From Bacteroidota bacterium (GTDB lineage: Bacteria; Bacteroidota; Bacteroidia; Chitinophagales; LD1): 5,606 nucleotides of DNA. The DNA lies in contig JAEYZB010000188.1 of the NCBI GenBank assembly GCA_023428205.1, positions 1-5,606 of the forward strand. The letters are read 5' to 3'. Shown one piece after another: positions 1 through 5,606 of this stretch; within the stretch, counting starts at the first letter, position 1; each line of letters opens with the position of its first letter. Under the pieces are notes generated by a model. The model ran no database searches. It had not been told where the DNA came from and worked only from the letters and a program-made list of their open reading frames with translations. The position numbers and the translations under genes are program-made.

Positions 1-447
1 ACCTATCACTATGTGAAAACCATGAAGATACGATATCATATAAATAAACTGCCCTGAAATGTTACCAGTAATAGGTTTTCCCATATCAGTCAACGCATTC
101 CACCCCTGCAACTGCAAGAGTAAAAAAAAGATTGTCACAATAAAAGCACCCAAAAACACCACTCTAAAAAGCGGAAAATTTGCCTTGCGATAAAACACCA
201 ATGAGGTCTGAAATAATACACTCGCCAAAACAATCGTTATCGTGCTGTACAAAAATACCACCGGCAACTTAAATTCTTCCCACGATTCAAAATCGCCTCT
301 TTTAAAAATCAACGCACTCACTAACGCGGCAAAGAACATTGTCATTCCTGCCATAGCTATCCACAGCACAAACTTTTTTGGATGTACTCCCGTGTACTCT
401 GTGGTACTTTCTAAATTCGTATAGTCCTCTTTCAATTCCAAAACCAT
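1..447 (-). CDS. coxC: Cytochrome c oxidase subunit III (partial, C-terminus beyond window)
   Basis: Subunit III of the heme-copper oxidase, an inner-membrane protein that stabilises subunit I and its proton uptake path. The reading frame opens at an ATG at 447 (protein starts MVLELKEDY) and stays open to the window edge, giving 149 visible residues. Hydrophobic segments lie at about residues 26-48, 62-84 and 94-114, and a fourth begins near 133. The run YLHGFHIVIG at 140-149 matches the conserved HGxH motif of subunit III (H142 and H145 here). Bacteroidota proteins of this type are usually about 190-200 residues, so perhaps 45 residues lie outside. The gene starts 24 bases after the ctaB stop and in the same frame as ctaB, separated by that TAA and eight sense codons. 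No better start is seen between them. It is probably the last visible gene of the oxidase operon; a second coxC-like gene often follows in this phylum, which cannot be checked here. Confidence 0.93.
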   Translation of the reverse strand, partial: MVLELKEDYTNLESTTEYTGVHPKKFVLWIAMAGMTMFFAALVSALIFKRGDFESWEEFKLPVVFLYSTITIVLASVLFQTSLVFYRKANFPLFRVVFLGAFIVTIFFLLLQLQGWNALTDMGKPITGNISGQFIYMISYLHGFHIVIG

Positions 448-466
448 CTTAATTTTTCTGAGAACG

Positions 467-473
467 TCTCCTT
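467..473 (-). promoter_or_regulatory. Possible Shine-Dalgarno site of coxC overlapping the ctaB stop
   Basis: The minus strand reads TAAGGAGA at 474-467, so an AAGGAGA element shares bases with the ctaB stop codon. It is the best Shine-Dalgarno match between genes in the window. However, 19 bases separate it from the coxC ATG at 447, much more than the usual 5-9, so its use is doubtful. Bacteroidota often rely on A-rich leaders instead, and the bases just before this ATG (AGAAAAATTAAG) fit that pattern. Confidence 0.35.
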
Positions 474-1377
474 AAATTTTATCTAATACCATCGCCAACT
501 GCACTATTGGTAAATACAAAAACGAGGCAAACAACAAATGCTTTGCCGATTTATCGTCATTGTGTTTATACAAATTAGCAGCAGTAACCATAAAAATAGC
601 CCCTATCAAAACAATCACGGTTGTTCCCCAAACGCCCACCAGTCCAAATACATATGGCAAAATTGATACTATCAACAAAAATGCGCTGTATAAAAATGCG
701 TGAACCGAGCTATATCTCGTTTTCCCGGATTTAGAAGGCAACATCATAATTCCGGCCTTCAAGTAATCGTCATAACGCAACCAACCTATAGCCCAAAAAT
801 GTGGGAACTGCCACAAAAACTGAATGAAAAACAAAAGGCTACAAGTAAAGTAATTGAATGTTTCAGGATAGGTCGCGCACACATAGCCAATAGCCGGAGG
901 CAACGCACCCGGAATAGCACCAATGAAAACCGCAACAGAAGAAACTTTTTTCATCGGAGTATAAATAAATGCGTAACTGAATGTAGAAACAGCACCCAAA
1001 ACAGCGGCTAATGCGCTAAATTTAACCCACAACAGCAAAATCCCTGCCACACCCATTGTCCCTGCGATAAACAGCCCGAAAGATGGGGTGATTTTCCCTG
1101 CCGGCAACGGACGGTCTTTAGTTCTATCCATCAATGTGTCCACGTCTTTTTCAAACACCTCATTGAACGTATTTGCAGACCACGTGATTAACAATCCCGC
1201 CAAAATAAACAGCGCAAAAAGTCCAAAATTAAACTGAGAATAATTTGATCCAAACACATAACCCAAAGCAGCCGAAAAAACAACTGTAAGGCTCAATCGC
1301 ATTTTAGTCAGCGCAGCAAATTCGCGCAACTTTTCATTGATTAATGCTAAAGGTGATATGTGCGTTGTTTCGCTCAT
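472..1377 (-). CDS. ctaB: Heme O synthase (protoheme IX farnesyltransferase)
   Basis: An integral membrane prenyltransferase of the UbiA family that adds a farnesyl group to heme B to form heme O, the precursor of heme A for the aa3 oxidase. The protein has 301 residues, the usual length, with about eight or nine hydrophobic segments. The first prenyl-diphosphate motif is at residues 72-91: N72, E76, D78, D80, then MDRTKDRPLP. E76 replaces the first Asp of the more common NxxxDxDxD form, a conservative change. The second conserved block, YTPMKK (139-144) followed by GALPPAIGY (157-165), and the WQFPHFWAIGW/RYDDY region (189-205) are intact. The start is the ATG at 1377, 15 bases after the coxA stop, with a weak GAAAAGAG leader. 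The family includes CyoE and CtaB; placement between coxA and coxC supports the CtaB role. Heme A synthase (CtaA) is not in the window. Confidence 0.95.
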   Translation of the reverse strand: MSETTHISPLALINEKLREFAALTKMRLSLTVVFSAALGYVFGSNYSQFNFGLFALFILAGLLITWSANTFNEVFEKDVDTLMDRTKDRPLPAGKITPSFGLFIAGTMGVAGILLLWVKFSALAAVLGAVSTFSYAFIYTPMKKVSSVAVFIGAIPGALPPAIGYVCATYPETFNYFTCSLLFFIQFLWQFPHFWAIGWLRYDDYLKAGIMMLPSKSGKTRYSSVHAFLYSAFLLIVSILPYVFGLVGVWGTTVIVLIGAIFMVTAANLYKHNDDKSAKHLLFASFLYLPIVQLAMVLDKI

Positions 1378-1392
1378 TTTTGTTCTCTTTTC

Positions 1393-2055
1393 TTATTTAT
1401 GCTCTTCTTCGCCAGCAGCCAATGGCACGTTTTGCGGAGTAAAGTCCTTTCCATTCACAGAATAATCATATGGCCAACGGTAAACTGAAGGGATTTCTCC
1501 ATCCCAGTTTCCGTGAATACGAGCCACCGGAGCGGTCCATTCCAACGTAGTTCCACCCCAAGGATTAGCGTATTCCCCTTCTACTTTTCTACCATAAAAG
1601 ATGCTATAAAAGAAGTTTACAATAAACAATATCTGAGCAGCAAATACCACAATAGCCGCTACCGAAATAAACACCACCAAACTATCGAAACTATTAAATG
1701 TATCAAAGTTCGCAAATGAATAATATCTACGCGGTAAGCCTGTCATAAAGTGCATAGGGAAGAAAATCGCATAGCCACCAATTAATGTAATATAAAAGTG
1801 AATGTAGCCTAAAGTATCATTCATAAAACGACCGTACATACGCGGGAACCAGTGATAAACCCCAGCAAACATACCAAAGAATGCCGCAACACCCATTACT
1901 ATATGGAAGTGCGCTACCACAAAATATGTATCATGCAACTGAATATCAATTGCCGAGTTACCCAACATCAAACCTGTCAAACCTCCAGAAATAAACAATG
2001 ATACGAAGCCGATTGCAAATACATTGGCGGGTTCAAACGCAAACTTCCTTTCCAA
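1393..2055 (-). CDS. coxA: CoxA C-terminal part (in the -1 frame)
   Basis: This frame carries the rest of subunit I. It has a nominal TTG start at 2055, but family-like sequence begins only at about 2019 (FAIGFVSLF), so the first 12 residues are out-of-frame translation and this is not an independent gene. In repaired-protein numbering it gives H420 and D421 (Mg site), H428 (heme a3) and H430 (heme a), all in HDTYFVVAHFHIVMG, then R488 and R489 in GLPRRYY (heme propionate contacts). About four hydrophobic helices are seen. The C-terminal tail has NPWGGTTLEWT and a GNWDGEIPSVYRWPYDY stretch close to Flavobacterium CoxA as I recall it. It ends with a TAA at 1393-1395. There is no good ribosome site in front of the TTG, so separate translation is unlikely. 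Confidence 0.88.
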   Translation of the reverse strand: MERKFAFEPANVFAIGFVSLFISGGLTGLMLGNSAIDIQLHDTYFVVAHFHIVMGVAAFFGMFAGVYHWFPRMYGRFMNDTLGYIHFYITLIGGYAIFFPMHFMTGLPRRYYSFANFDTFNSFDSLVVFISVAAIVVFAAQILFIVNFFYSIFYGRKVEGEYANPWGGTTLEWTAPVARIHGNWDGEIPSVYRWPYDYSVNGKDFTPQNVPLAAGEEEHK

Positions 2056-3191
2056 ATTGTACCTATCCAGTTAAACACCTTAATCGCTGAAGGTACAGCA
2101 ATAAGCAAGGTAAACAACACGAATACCGCAGCTAAATTTGGATTCAAACCTGTAACAAACATGTGGTGCGCCCAAACTAAGAAGGAAATGAACACGATAG
2201 CTAAGATTGAAATAATCATCGCACGATAACCGAAAATAGGCTTACGAGCATGAACAGAAAGCACTTCGGAAACAATACCCATTGCAGGTAAAATGATGAT
2301 GTACACCTCTGGGTGTCCCAAAAACCAAAACAAGTGCTGAAATAGAATTGGAGATCCACCTTTATAGTCTAGCAAGTTACCGTTTATAATGATTTCGTTC
2401 AAGTAAAATGATGTTCCTAGTAAGCGGTCAAACTCTAATAAGGAAACTCCTGCCAACAATGCCGGGAAAGATAAAATACCCAAAATTGCCGTGAATAAAA
2501 ACGCCCAAATAGTCAAAGGTAAACGCGTCATCGTCATACCTTTTGTTCTCAAGTTCAAAATTGTTGCCACATAATTCAAACTTCCCAACAATGACGAAAT
2601 AACAAATAATGTCATCGACAGCGCCCACAAATCAAATCCCAATCCGGAACCCTTGTTAATAGCGATATCGCGCATACCGTTAATTGGCGGATATGCTGTC
2701 CAACCGCCTGAAGCAGGGCCTGTTTGAATAAAGAACGAAGAAAACATTACCAATGAAGCGATAAAGAAAAACCAATACGAAAGCATATTCAAAAAGCCAG
2801 AAGCCATGTCGCGTGCTCCGATTTGATAAGGAATCAGTAAGTTTGAAAATGTCCCTGACAAACCACCTGTTAATACAAAGAACACTAAAATTGTCCCGTG
2901 CATGGTAACCAATGCTAAATAAAATTCGTTGCTGATTTTTCCTCCTTCGGCCCATTTACCTAAAAACGTTTCTAAGAAAGGAAACGTTTCATTTGGCCAC
3001 CCCAACTGTAAACGGAAAAGCACGGAGAGTAATCCGCCTACTACGCCCCAAAACATTCCCGTAATCAGGAATTGCTTTCCAATCGTTTTATGATCCTGTG
3101 AAAACACGTATGTTTCCAACCAAGACGCTTCGTGGTGTGCGTGTGCATCGTGTCCATGTGATTCTTCGTGATGTATTGCTGTTGCACTCAT
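1977..3191 (-). CDS. coxA: CoxA N-terminal part (residues 1-390 authentic)
   Basis: This open frame encodes 404 residues. The first 390 match subunit I; the last 14 (after PPM) are out-of-frame sequence made by the shift. A His-rich tail occupies residues 7-20. About nine membrane helices follow. Visible key residues are H98 in TMHGTIL (heme a ligand, helix II); D128 and N135 in IGARDM and FLNML (D-channel entry); H293, E295 and Y297 in GHPEVY (CuB ligand, D-channel glutamate and cross-linked tyrosine); H342 and H343 in WAHHMF (CuB ligands); and S368 and K371 in PSAIKVF (K-channel). The GHPEVY glutamate places it in the A1 class. The sequence is authentic through KVFNWIGTIWKGSLRLNPPM. On its own this product lacks helix X and both axial histidines supplied by the second half, so it could not bind heme a3. 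Confidence 0.9.
   Translation of the reverse strand: MSATAIHHEESHGHDAHAHHEASWLETYVFSQDHKTIGKQFLITGMFWGVVGGLLSVLFRLQLGWPNETFPFLETFLGKWAEGGKISNEFYLALVTMHGTILVFFVLTGGLSGTFSNLLIPYQIGARDMASGFLNMLSYWFFFIASLVMFSSFFIQTGPASGGWTAYPPINGMRDIAINKGSGLGFDLWALSMTLFVISSLLGSLNYVATILNLRTKGMTMTRLPLTIWAFLFTAILGILSFPALLAGVSLLEFDRLLGTSFYLNEIIINGNLLDYKGGSPILFQHLFWFLGHPEVYIIILPAMGIVSEVLSVHARKPIFGYRAMIISILAIVFISFLVWAHHMFVTGLNPNLAAVFVLFTLLIAVPSAIKVFNWIGTIWKGSLRLNPPMYLQSASYHCLFLEV
2016..2022 (-). other. Frameshift site in coxA (one base missing)
   Basis: On the minus strand the codons CCA ATG are followed by TATTTGCAATCGGC. Family members read M-(L or similar)-F-x-I-G-F here, which needs one more base: either ATG TTA TTT GCA (a T lost beside 2021) or ATG TAT TTT GCA (a T lost from the run at 2017-2019). 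Upstream of 2022 the frame matches subunit I in one phase, and downstream of 2019 in another. No X XXY YYZ slippery heptamer is present at the junction, so programmed frameshifting is not supported. Confidence 0.85.
3132..3173 (-). other. His-rich N-terminal tail of CoxA
   Basis: Residues 7-20 of CoxA contain seven histidines (HHEESHGHDAHAHH) before the first conserved segment (SWLETYVFSQDHKTIG). The tail precedes the first membrane helix, so by family topology it should face the cytoplasm. Metal binding is possible from composition alone, but nothing in the sequence proves it. Confidence 0.7.
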
Positions 3192-3230
3192 AACTCTGTT
3201 TCTTTATTTTGACTATTCGTTTTCTAAAAA

Positions 3231-4346
3231 TTATTTTTTTACTACTTGGGTTTCAGTAGTAGTTGAATCTTTTGGGGTTCCTTCTGCCGCAAGCGGTTCC
3301 GCAGCCACTAATGTCGGTTTCACTGTAGCATCATAATATGACGCTTGTGTTTTCATCCACTTTTGATATTCAGCTTCATTTGCAACCACTACCACTTCTT
3401 TTTGCATACCATAGTGTGAACGTCCGCAAAGTTCTGTACAAGCCAATTCGTATTTGAATGTTTTCCAACGAGGCAAACCTGTTTCTTTATTTATGACATT
3501 CCACCAAGGCAATTTACTCAAACGTTGTTGCATTTCAGTCGTAGTATATTTCGGCACAAAATAGAACTGTGTCGGCAAACCTGGTACACAGTCAATTTTT
3601 ACACGAAAATGTGGTAAATAGAAAGAGTGTAGCACATCTAATGCGCCCAATTTCATCAATACCGGCTTATCTTTAATCAATACTATTTTATCGGCAAAGA
3701 AATCGTCATGACTATTTTTATCTTCCCAATTAATCCCTAATTCATTCGTTGGAGAAACGTGTGCCTTATCAATAATGCGTTCGCCAAATTTGCCGTCCAC
3801 ACCAGGATAGCGCGCAATCCAATTAAATTGCTTTCCGGTAACTTCTACCACCATCATATTTTTGTCACGCGCTTCGACATCAAAAATTTTGAACCAAACG
3901 CGCATTCCCATTACCACTAAAATCGCCAACACTACAGCAGGAATCGTTGTCCAAACAATTTCCAATGTATTATTATGAGAATAAAAGTAAGCTTTTTTAT
4001 TTCTTGATTCGTTGTATTTAAACGCGAAAAAAAACAACGCAATCTGTGTCAAAACAAACACGATAGTAATAAAAAACAAAGTGACATTGAATAATCTATC
4101 CGTTTCCACTCCATGGTATGAAGCAGACTCCGGAATCATCATCGGGGTAAGATATTTTACTTGCAATACTGCAGACCATAAAAACAAAACCATAAAAACA
4201 AGCAATATATAACCATTTACCTTGCTGTCTTTTTCATAATTGTTTGAGTCTCCGGTAAGCGCCTTAGACAGCTCATTGGTTTTTCCAATGAGCACCAATA
4301 TAACGTACACCAAAACAATCGCTGCAAAAACTAATAATGTTGTCAT
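3231..4346 (-). CDS. coxB: Cytochrome c oxidase subunit II (CuA subunit)
   Basis: Accepts electrons from cytochrome c at the two-copper CuA site and passes them to heme a in CoxA. The protein has 371 residues. Three hydrophobic segments are visible (about 2-20, 44-62 and 86-110), plus the second canonical hairpin helix at about 130-150. It therefore carries an extra N-terminal helix compared with the two-helix mitochondrial form, as is usual in Bacteroidota. The periplasmic cupredoxin domain runs from about 163 to 335. CuA ligands are complete: H240 (DVLHSFYLPHFRV), then C303, E305, C307, H311 and M314 in CTELCGRSHYGM. E305 should also contact the Mg site formed with CoxA H420/D421. The aromatic patch reads GKQFNW (171-176), with Phe where many homologues have the electron-entry Trp. 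No heme-binding CxxCH is present, so it is not a caa3 type. A Thr/Ala/Glu-rich tail follows residue 340. The start is the ATG at 4346, 46 bases after actF, behind an A-rich leader with AAAGGA about 25 bases upstream. Confidence 0.95.
   Translation of the reverse strand: MTTLLVFAAIVLVYVILVLIGKTNELSKALTGDSNNYEKDSKVNGYILLVFMVLFLWSAVLQVKYLTPMMIPESASYHGVETDRLFNVTLFFITIVFVLTQIALFFFAFKYNESRNKKAYFYSHNNTLEIVWTTIPAVVLAILVVMGMRVWFKIFDVEARDKNMMVVEVTGKQFNWIARYPGVDGKFGERIIDKAHVSPTNELGINWEDKNSHDDFFADKIVLIKDKPVLMKLGALDVLHSFYLPHFRVKIDCVPGLPTQFYFVPKYTTTEMQQRLSKLPWWNVINKETGLPRWKTFKYELACTELCGRSHYGMQKEVVVVANEAEYQKWMKTQASYYDATVKPTLVAAEPLAAEGTPKDSTTTETQVVKK
4271..4293. repeat. Perfect inverted repeat inside the 5' part of coxB
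   Basis: GCTCATTGG at 4271-4279 and its exact complement CCAATGAGC at 4285-4293 flank a five-base loop (TTTTT on plus, AAAAA in the coxB mRNA). It would form a 9-bp hairpin in the mRNA at about codons 18-26 (LIGKTNEL), between the first helix and the following loop. Neither side is followed by a U-tract, so it is not a terminator. It may be chance, or it may affect early translation or mRNA stability. Confidence 0.6.
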
Positions 4347-4392
4347 CTTTTATTTCTTTATATTCTTAATTCCTTTCTTTTTCGCGTTGAAA

Positions 4393-5606
4393 TTATGCGT
4401 ACTCCACGTGGTGACGCAATGATTCTTTCAAATAAGGGTCACTTTCGTTTATCAACGGTTCTTTGCTTAGTCTATTGAAAAACAAAAACAAAAATATCCC
4501 TATAAAACCTGCTAAAATCGCTAATTCACAAATCCCGATTCCTGCATACGATTTCACGGCATCCTCTCCATGTTCGCCATGAGTTGTCGCTGCGTGTGCA
4601 TCATGTGCCGCAGCCTCCGCAGGTACAGCGTGTGTCGCTTCCGCGTGGGCATCCGTTGCGGCTTGTTCCGTTTTGTGTTCTACCGCTTCTTCATGATTCT
4701 CCGCCAACAACGTATAATCTGCTTTCACTGCCGAGGCATGGTGCGCTTCTTCGTGATGTTCTTTCATTGGTACATTCGGCTCAAAAGCGACCATATTATA
4801 GAAGTCCAAATAGTGTCCAAAGATAATTACGACTGAAGCCGTTGCTATAACTTTGAAATTACGTTTACTTCCTCTTTTCAAAATCACGAACAAAGGAAAC
4901 ACGAAGTTCAAAATAAGTGATAAGAAAATCGTCACTTTAAACAAAGGAATGTCAAAACGTTTTGTCCAATAAATGGTATCCTCCGGAACGTTTCCGTACC
5001 ATTGCAACATAAATTGCGAAAACCACAAGTAAGTCCAAAAAATAGAAAATGCAAACAAGTATTTACCTATATCATGAATATGATTTTCATTTACTTGCGC
5101 TAAATATCCTTTTGATTTCAAGAACAACACTAATAAAATCGTGAAGGCAAATCCTGCACATCCATAGCTGGCAAAATTATACCAACCAAACAACGTAGAA
5201 TACCAGTGAGGATCAGTACTCATCACCATATCCCAACTAACAAAAGACTCTGTCACTGCGAAAACTAAAATCCAAGCAGCCGCCCACAATTTAGAACGTT
5301 TATACTCTTTCGGGTCATTCATAGTTGGACTTGAAAACGCTTTCACTACGCGATCACCTAAGAAAATCCAAAATAAGAAATAAACTACAATACGGCTCAG
5401 CCAAAACGTAGGATTCAAGAAAATCTGCTTAGCAGAATCTAAAGCATGACGGTGATGTTCATTAAACCAATGTTCATATAAATTATGCCAACCTAAAAAT
5501 GTTCCCACAATAATGAGTGCCGTAAATGCAGCACCGGCAATAATAAAACCTGAAAGTGATAAAAACACCCGTTTCACCACCGAAATCCAACCGCTGAAAC
5601 CCAAGG
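4393..5606 (-). CDS. actF: Alternative complex III membrane subunit ActF (quinol:cytochrome c oxidoreductase subunit 2; partial, N-terminus beyond window)
   Basis: A membrane subunit of ACIII, which oxidises menaquinol and passes electrons towards cytochrome c and the oxidase. It is an NrfD/PsrC-like integral membrane protein. The frame is open to the right edge; a TTG at 5604 is an internal Leu codon in my reading, not the start, so about 50-80 N-terminal residues are missing by comparison with usual family length. In 403 visible residues, hydrophobic segments lie near 13-36, 68-90, 107-124, 145-163, 182-203, 222-243, 252-270 and 357-378. Family-like stretches include FWLSRIVVYF (67-76), ESFVSWDMVMSTDPHWYST (119-137), SIFWTYLWFSQFML (187-200) and GHYLDFYNMV (263-272). 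A His/Ala-rich insert sits between the last two helices. Closely related ActC is the main alternative; its position just before coxB and the small size favour ActF. The stop at 4393 is 46 bases before coxB. Confidence 0.87.
   Translation of the reverse strand, partial: LGFSGWISVVKRVFLSLSGFIIAGAAFTALIIVGTFLGWHNLYEHWFNEHHRHALDSAKQIFLNPTFWLSRIVVYFLFWIFLGDRVVKAFSSPTMNDPKEYKRSKLWAAAWILVFAVTESFVSWDMVMSTDPHWYSTLFGWYNFASYGCAGFAFTILLVLFLKSKGYLAQVNENHIHDIGKYLFAFSIFWTYLWFSQFMLQWYGNVPEDTIYWTKRFDIPLFKVTIFLSLILNFVFPLFVILKRGSKRNFKVIATASVVIIFGHYLDFYNMVAFEPNVPMKEHHEEAHHASAVKADYTLLAENHEEAVEHKTEQAATDAHAEATHAVPAEAAAHDAHAATTHGEHGEDAVKSYAGIGICELAILAGFIGIFLFLFFNRLSKEPLINESDPYLKESLRHHVEYA
4561..4764 (-). other. His/Ala/Glu-rich insert in ActF
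   Basis: Visible residues 281-348 of ActF form a low-complexity stretch with 12 histidines and many Ala and Glu, including repeated DAHA and HEEA units (for example TDAHAEATHA and AAAHDAHAATTHGEHGED). It lies between the helix ending near 272 and the last helix starting near 357, so it is an extramembrane loop. By hand count the 120 bases at 4561-4680 are about 59% GC, against about 34% for 4801-4920 in the same gene. This follows from the Ala and His codons and also opens long chance frames on the plus strand. Confidence 0.8.

Larger units (their letters stand above)
1393..3191 (-). pseudogene. coxA: Cytochrome c oxidase subunit I gene, frame-disrupted (whole locus)
   Basis: The catalytic subunit of aa3-type cytochrome c oxidase, which reduces O2 to water at the heme a3/CuB centre and pumps protons. 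The locus is 1799 bases, one short of 600 codons. Restoring one base near 2016-2022 gives a continuous 599-residue protein, close to the length of Flavobacterium CoxA. All ligands expected of an A-type oxidase are then present across the two halves. There is no other lesion, no internal stop in the correct frame of either half, and the neighbours are intact. An aa3 operon with intact coxB, ctaB and coxC but a dead coxA would be odd, so a sequencing or assembly error is the likeliest cause, though a real mutation cannot be excluded. The ATG at 3191 lies 39 bases after coxB, behind a weak AAAGAAACAGAG leader. The stop at 1393 is 15 bases before ctaB. Confidence 0.85.

Noticed and set aside
242..1011. 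Plus-strand open frames at 242-424 and 700-1011.
   Set aside because: They are antisense to coxC and ctaB, whose minus-strand products match known families along their whole length. The plus-strand translations have no recognisable domain.
1513..1719. A plus-strand frame opposite the 3' part of coxA.
   Set aside because: It is antisense to conserved subunit I sequence, with no family resemblance and no supporting signals.
1393..2055. A separate short gene starting at the TTG at 2055.
   Set aside because: Its first 12 residues are out-of-frame coxA sequence, there is no good ribosome site, and the rest is plainly the C-terminal part of CoxA.
2016..2060. Programmed -1 ribosomal frameshifting to join the two coxA halves.
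   Set aside because: The bases at the junction (ATG TAT TTG) do not form a slippery heptamer, and I see no clear stem-loop just downstream. Subunit I is not known to use recoding.
2428..2955. Short minus-strand frames at 2428-2628 and 2680-2955 in an alternative phase.
   Set aside because: They are inside the authentic coxA frame, which is continuous and family-like throughout this stretch. They are shadows, not further frameshifts.
4271..4293. The coxB hairpin as a transcription terminator.
   Set aside because: It lies inside coding sequence and has no T-run after the stem on either strand.
4570..4836. Two overlapping long plus-strand frames (4570-4836 and 4584-4826), rich in Arg, Cys and Pro.
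   Set aside because: They lie antisense to the His/Ala-rich insert of actF, where GC-rich codons remove stops by chance. The predicted proteins look like no family and have no credible ribosome site.

Overview
This window is a compact stretch of aerobic respiratory-chain genes, all read from the minus strand. The organism is most likely a member of Bacteroidota (Flavobacteriia or a close relative). I base this on the AT-rich DNA, the A-rich leaders with few strong Shine-Dalgarno sites, and above all the gene set. An alternative complex III (ACIII) membrane subunit is followed directly by coxB, coxA, a heme O synthase gene and a small coxC, an order well known in that phylum. No genus can be named from the sequence alone.

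Layout in transcription order, from the right edge to the left: actF (quinol:cytochrome c oxidoreductase subunit, 5' end cut by the window edge, stop at 4393); coxB (4346-3231, CuA subunit); coxA (3191-1393, heme/CuB subunit, broken by an apparent one-base deletion near 2016-2022); ctaB (1377-472, heme O synthase); and coxC (447 to beyond 1, subunit III, 3' end cut by the edge). Gaps between genes are 46, 39, 15 and 24 bases, with no terminator or obvious internal promoter, so the five genes look like one operon. No stretch over 300 bases lacks a gene. I see no RNA gene, mobile element or CRISPR array, and no plus-strand gene.

Together the genes describe one electron route. ACIII takes electrons from menaquinol, and they pass through cytochrome c domains to CuA in CoxB. 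From there they go to heme a and the heme a3/CuB centre in CoxA, where O2 is reduced and protons are pumped. CtaB makes the heme O precursor of the heme A that CoxA needs, and CoxC is the structural third subunit.

The points that deserve attention are the coxA frameshift, which separates the heme ligands of helix X from the CuB ligands; a histidine/alanine-rich, locally GC-rich insert in ActF; a shorter His-rich N-terminus on CoxA; and a perfect 9-bp hairpin inside the start of coxB. I found no evidence for a wholly new system here.
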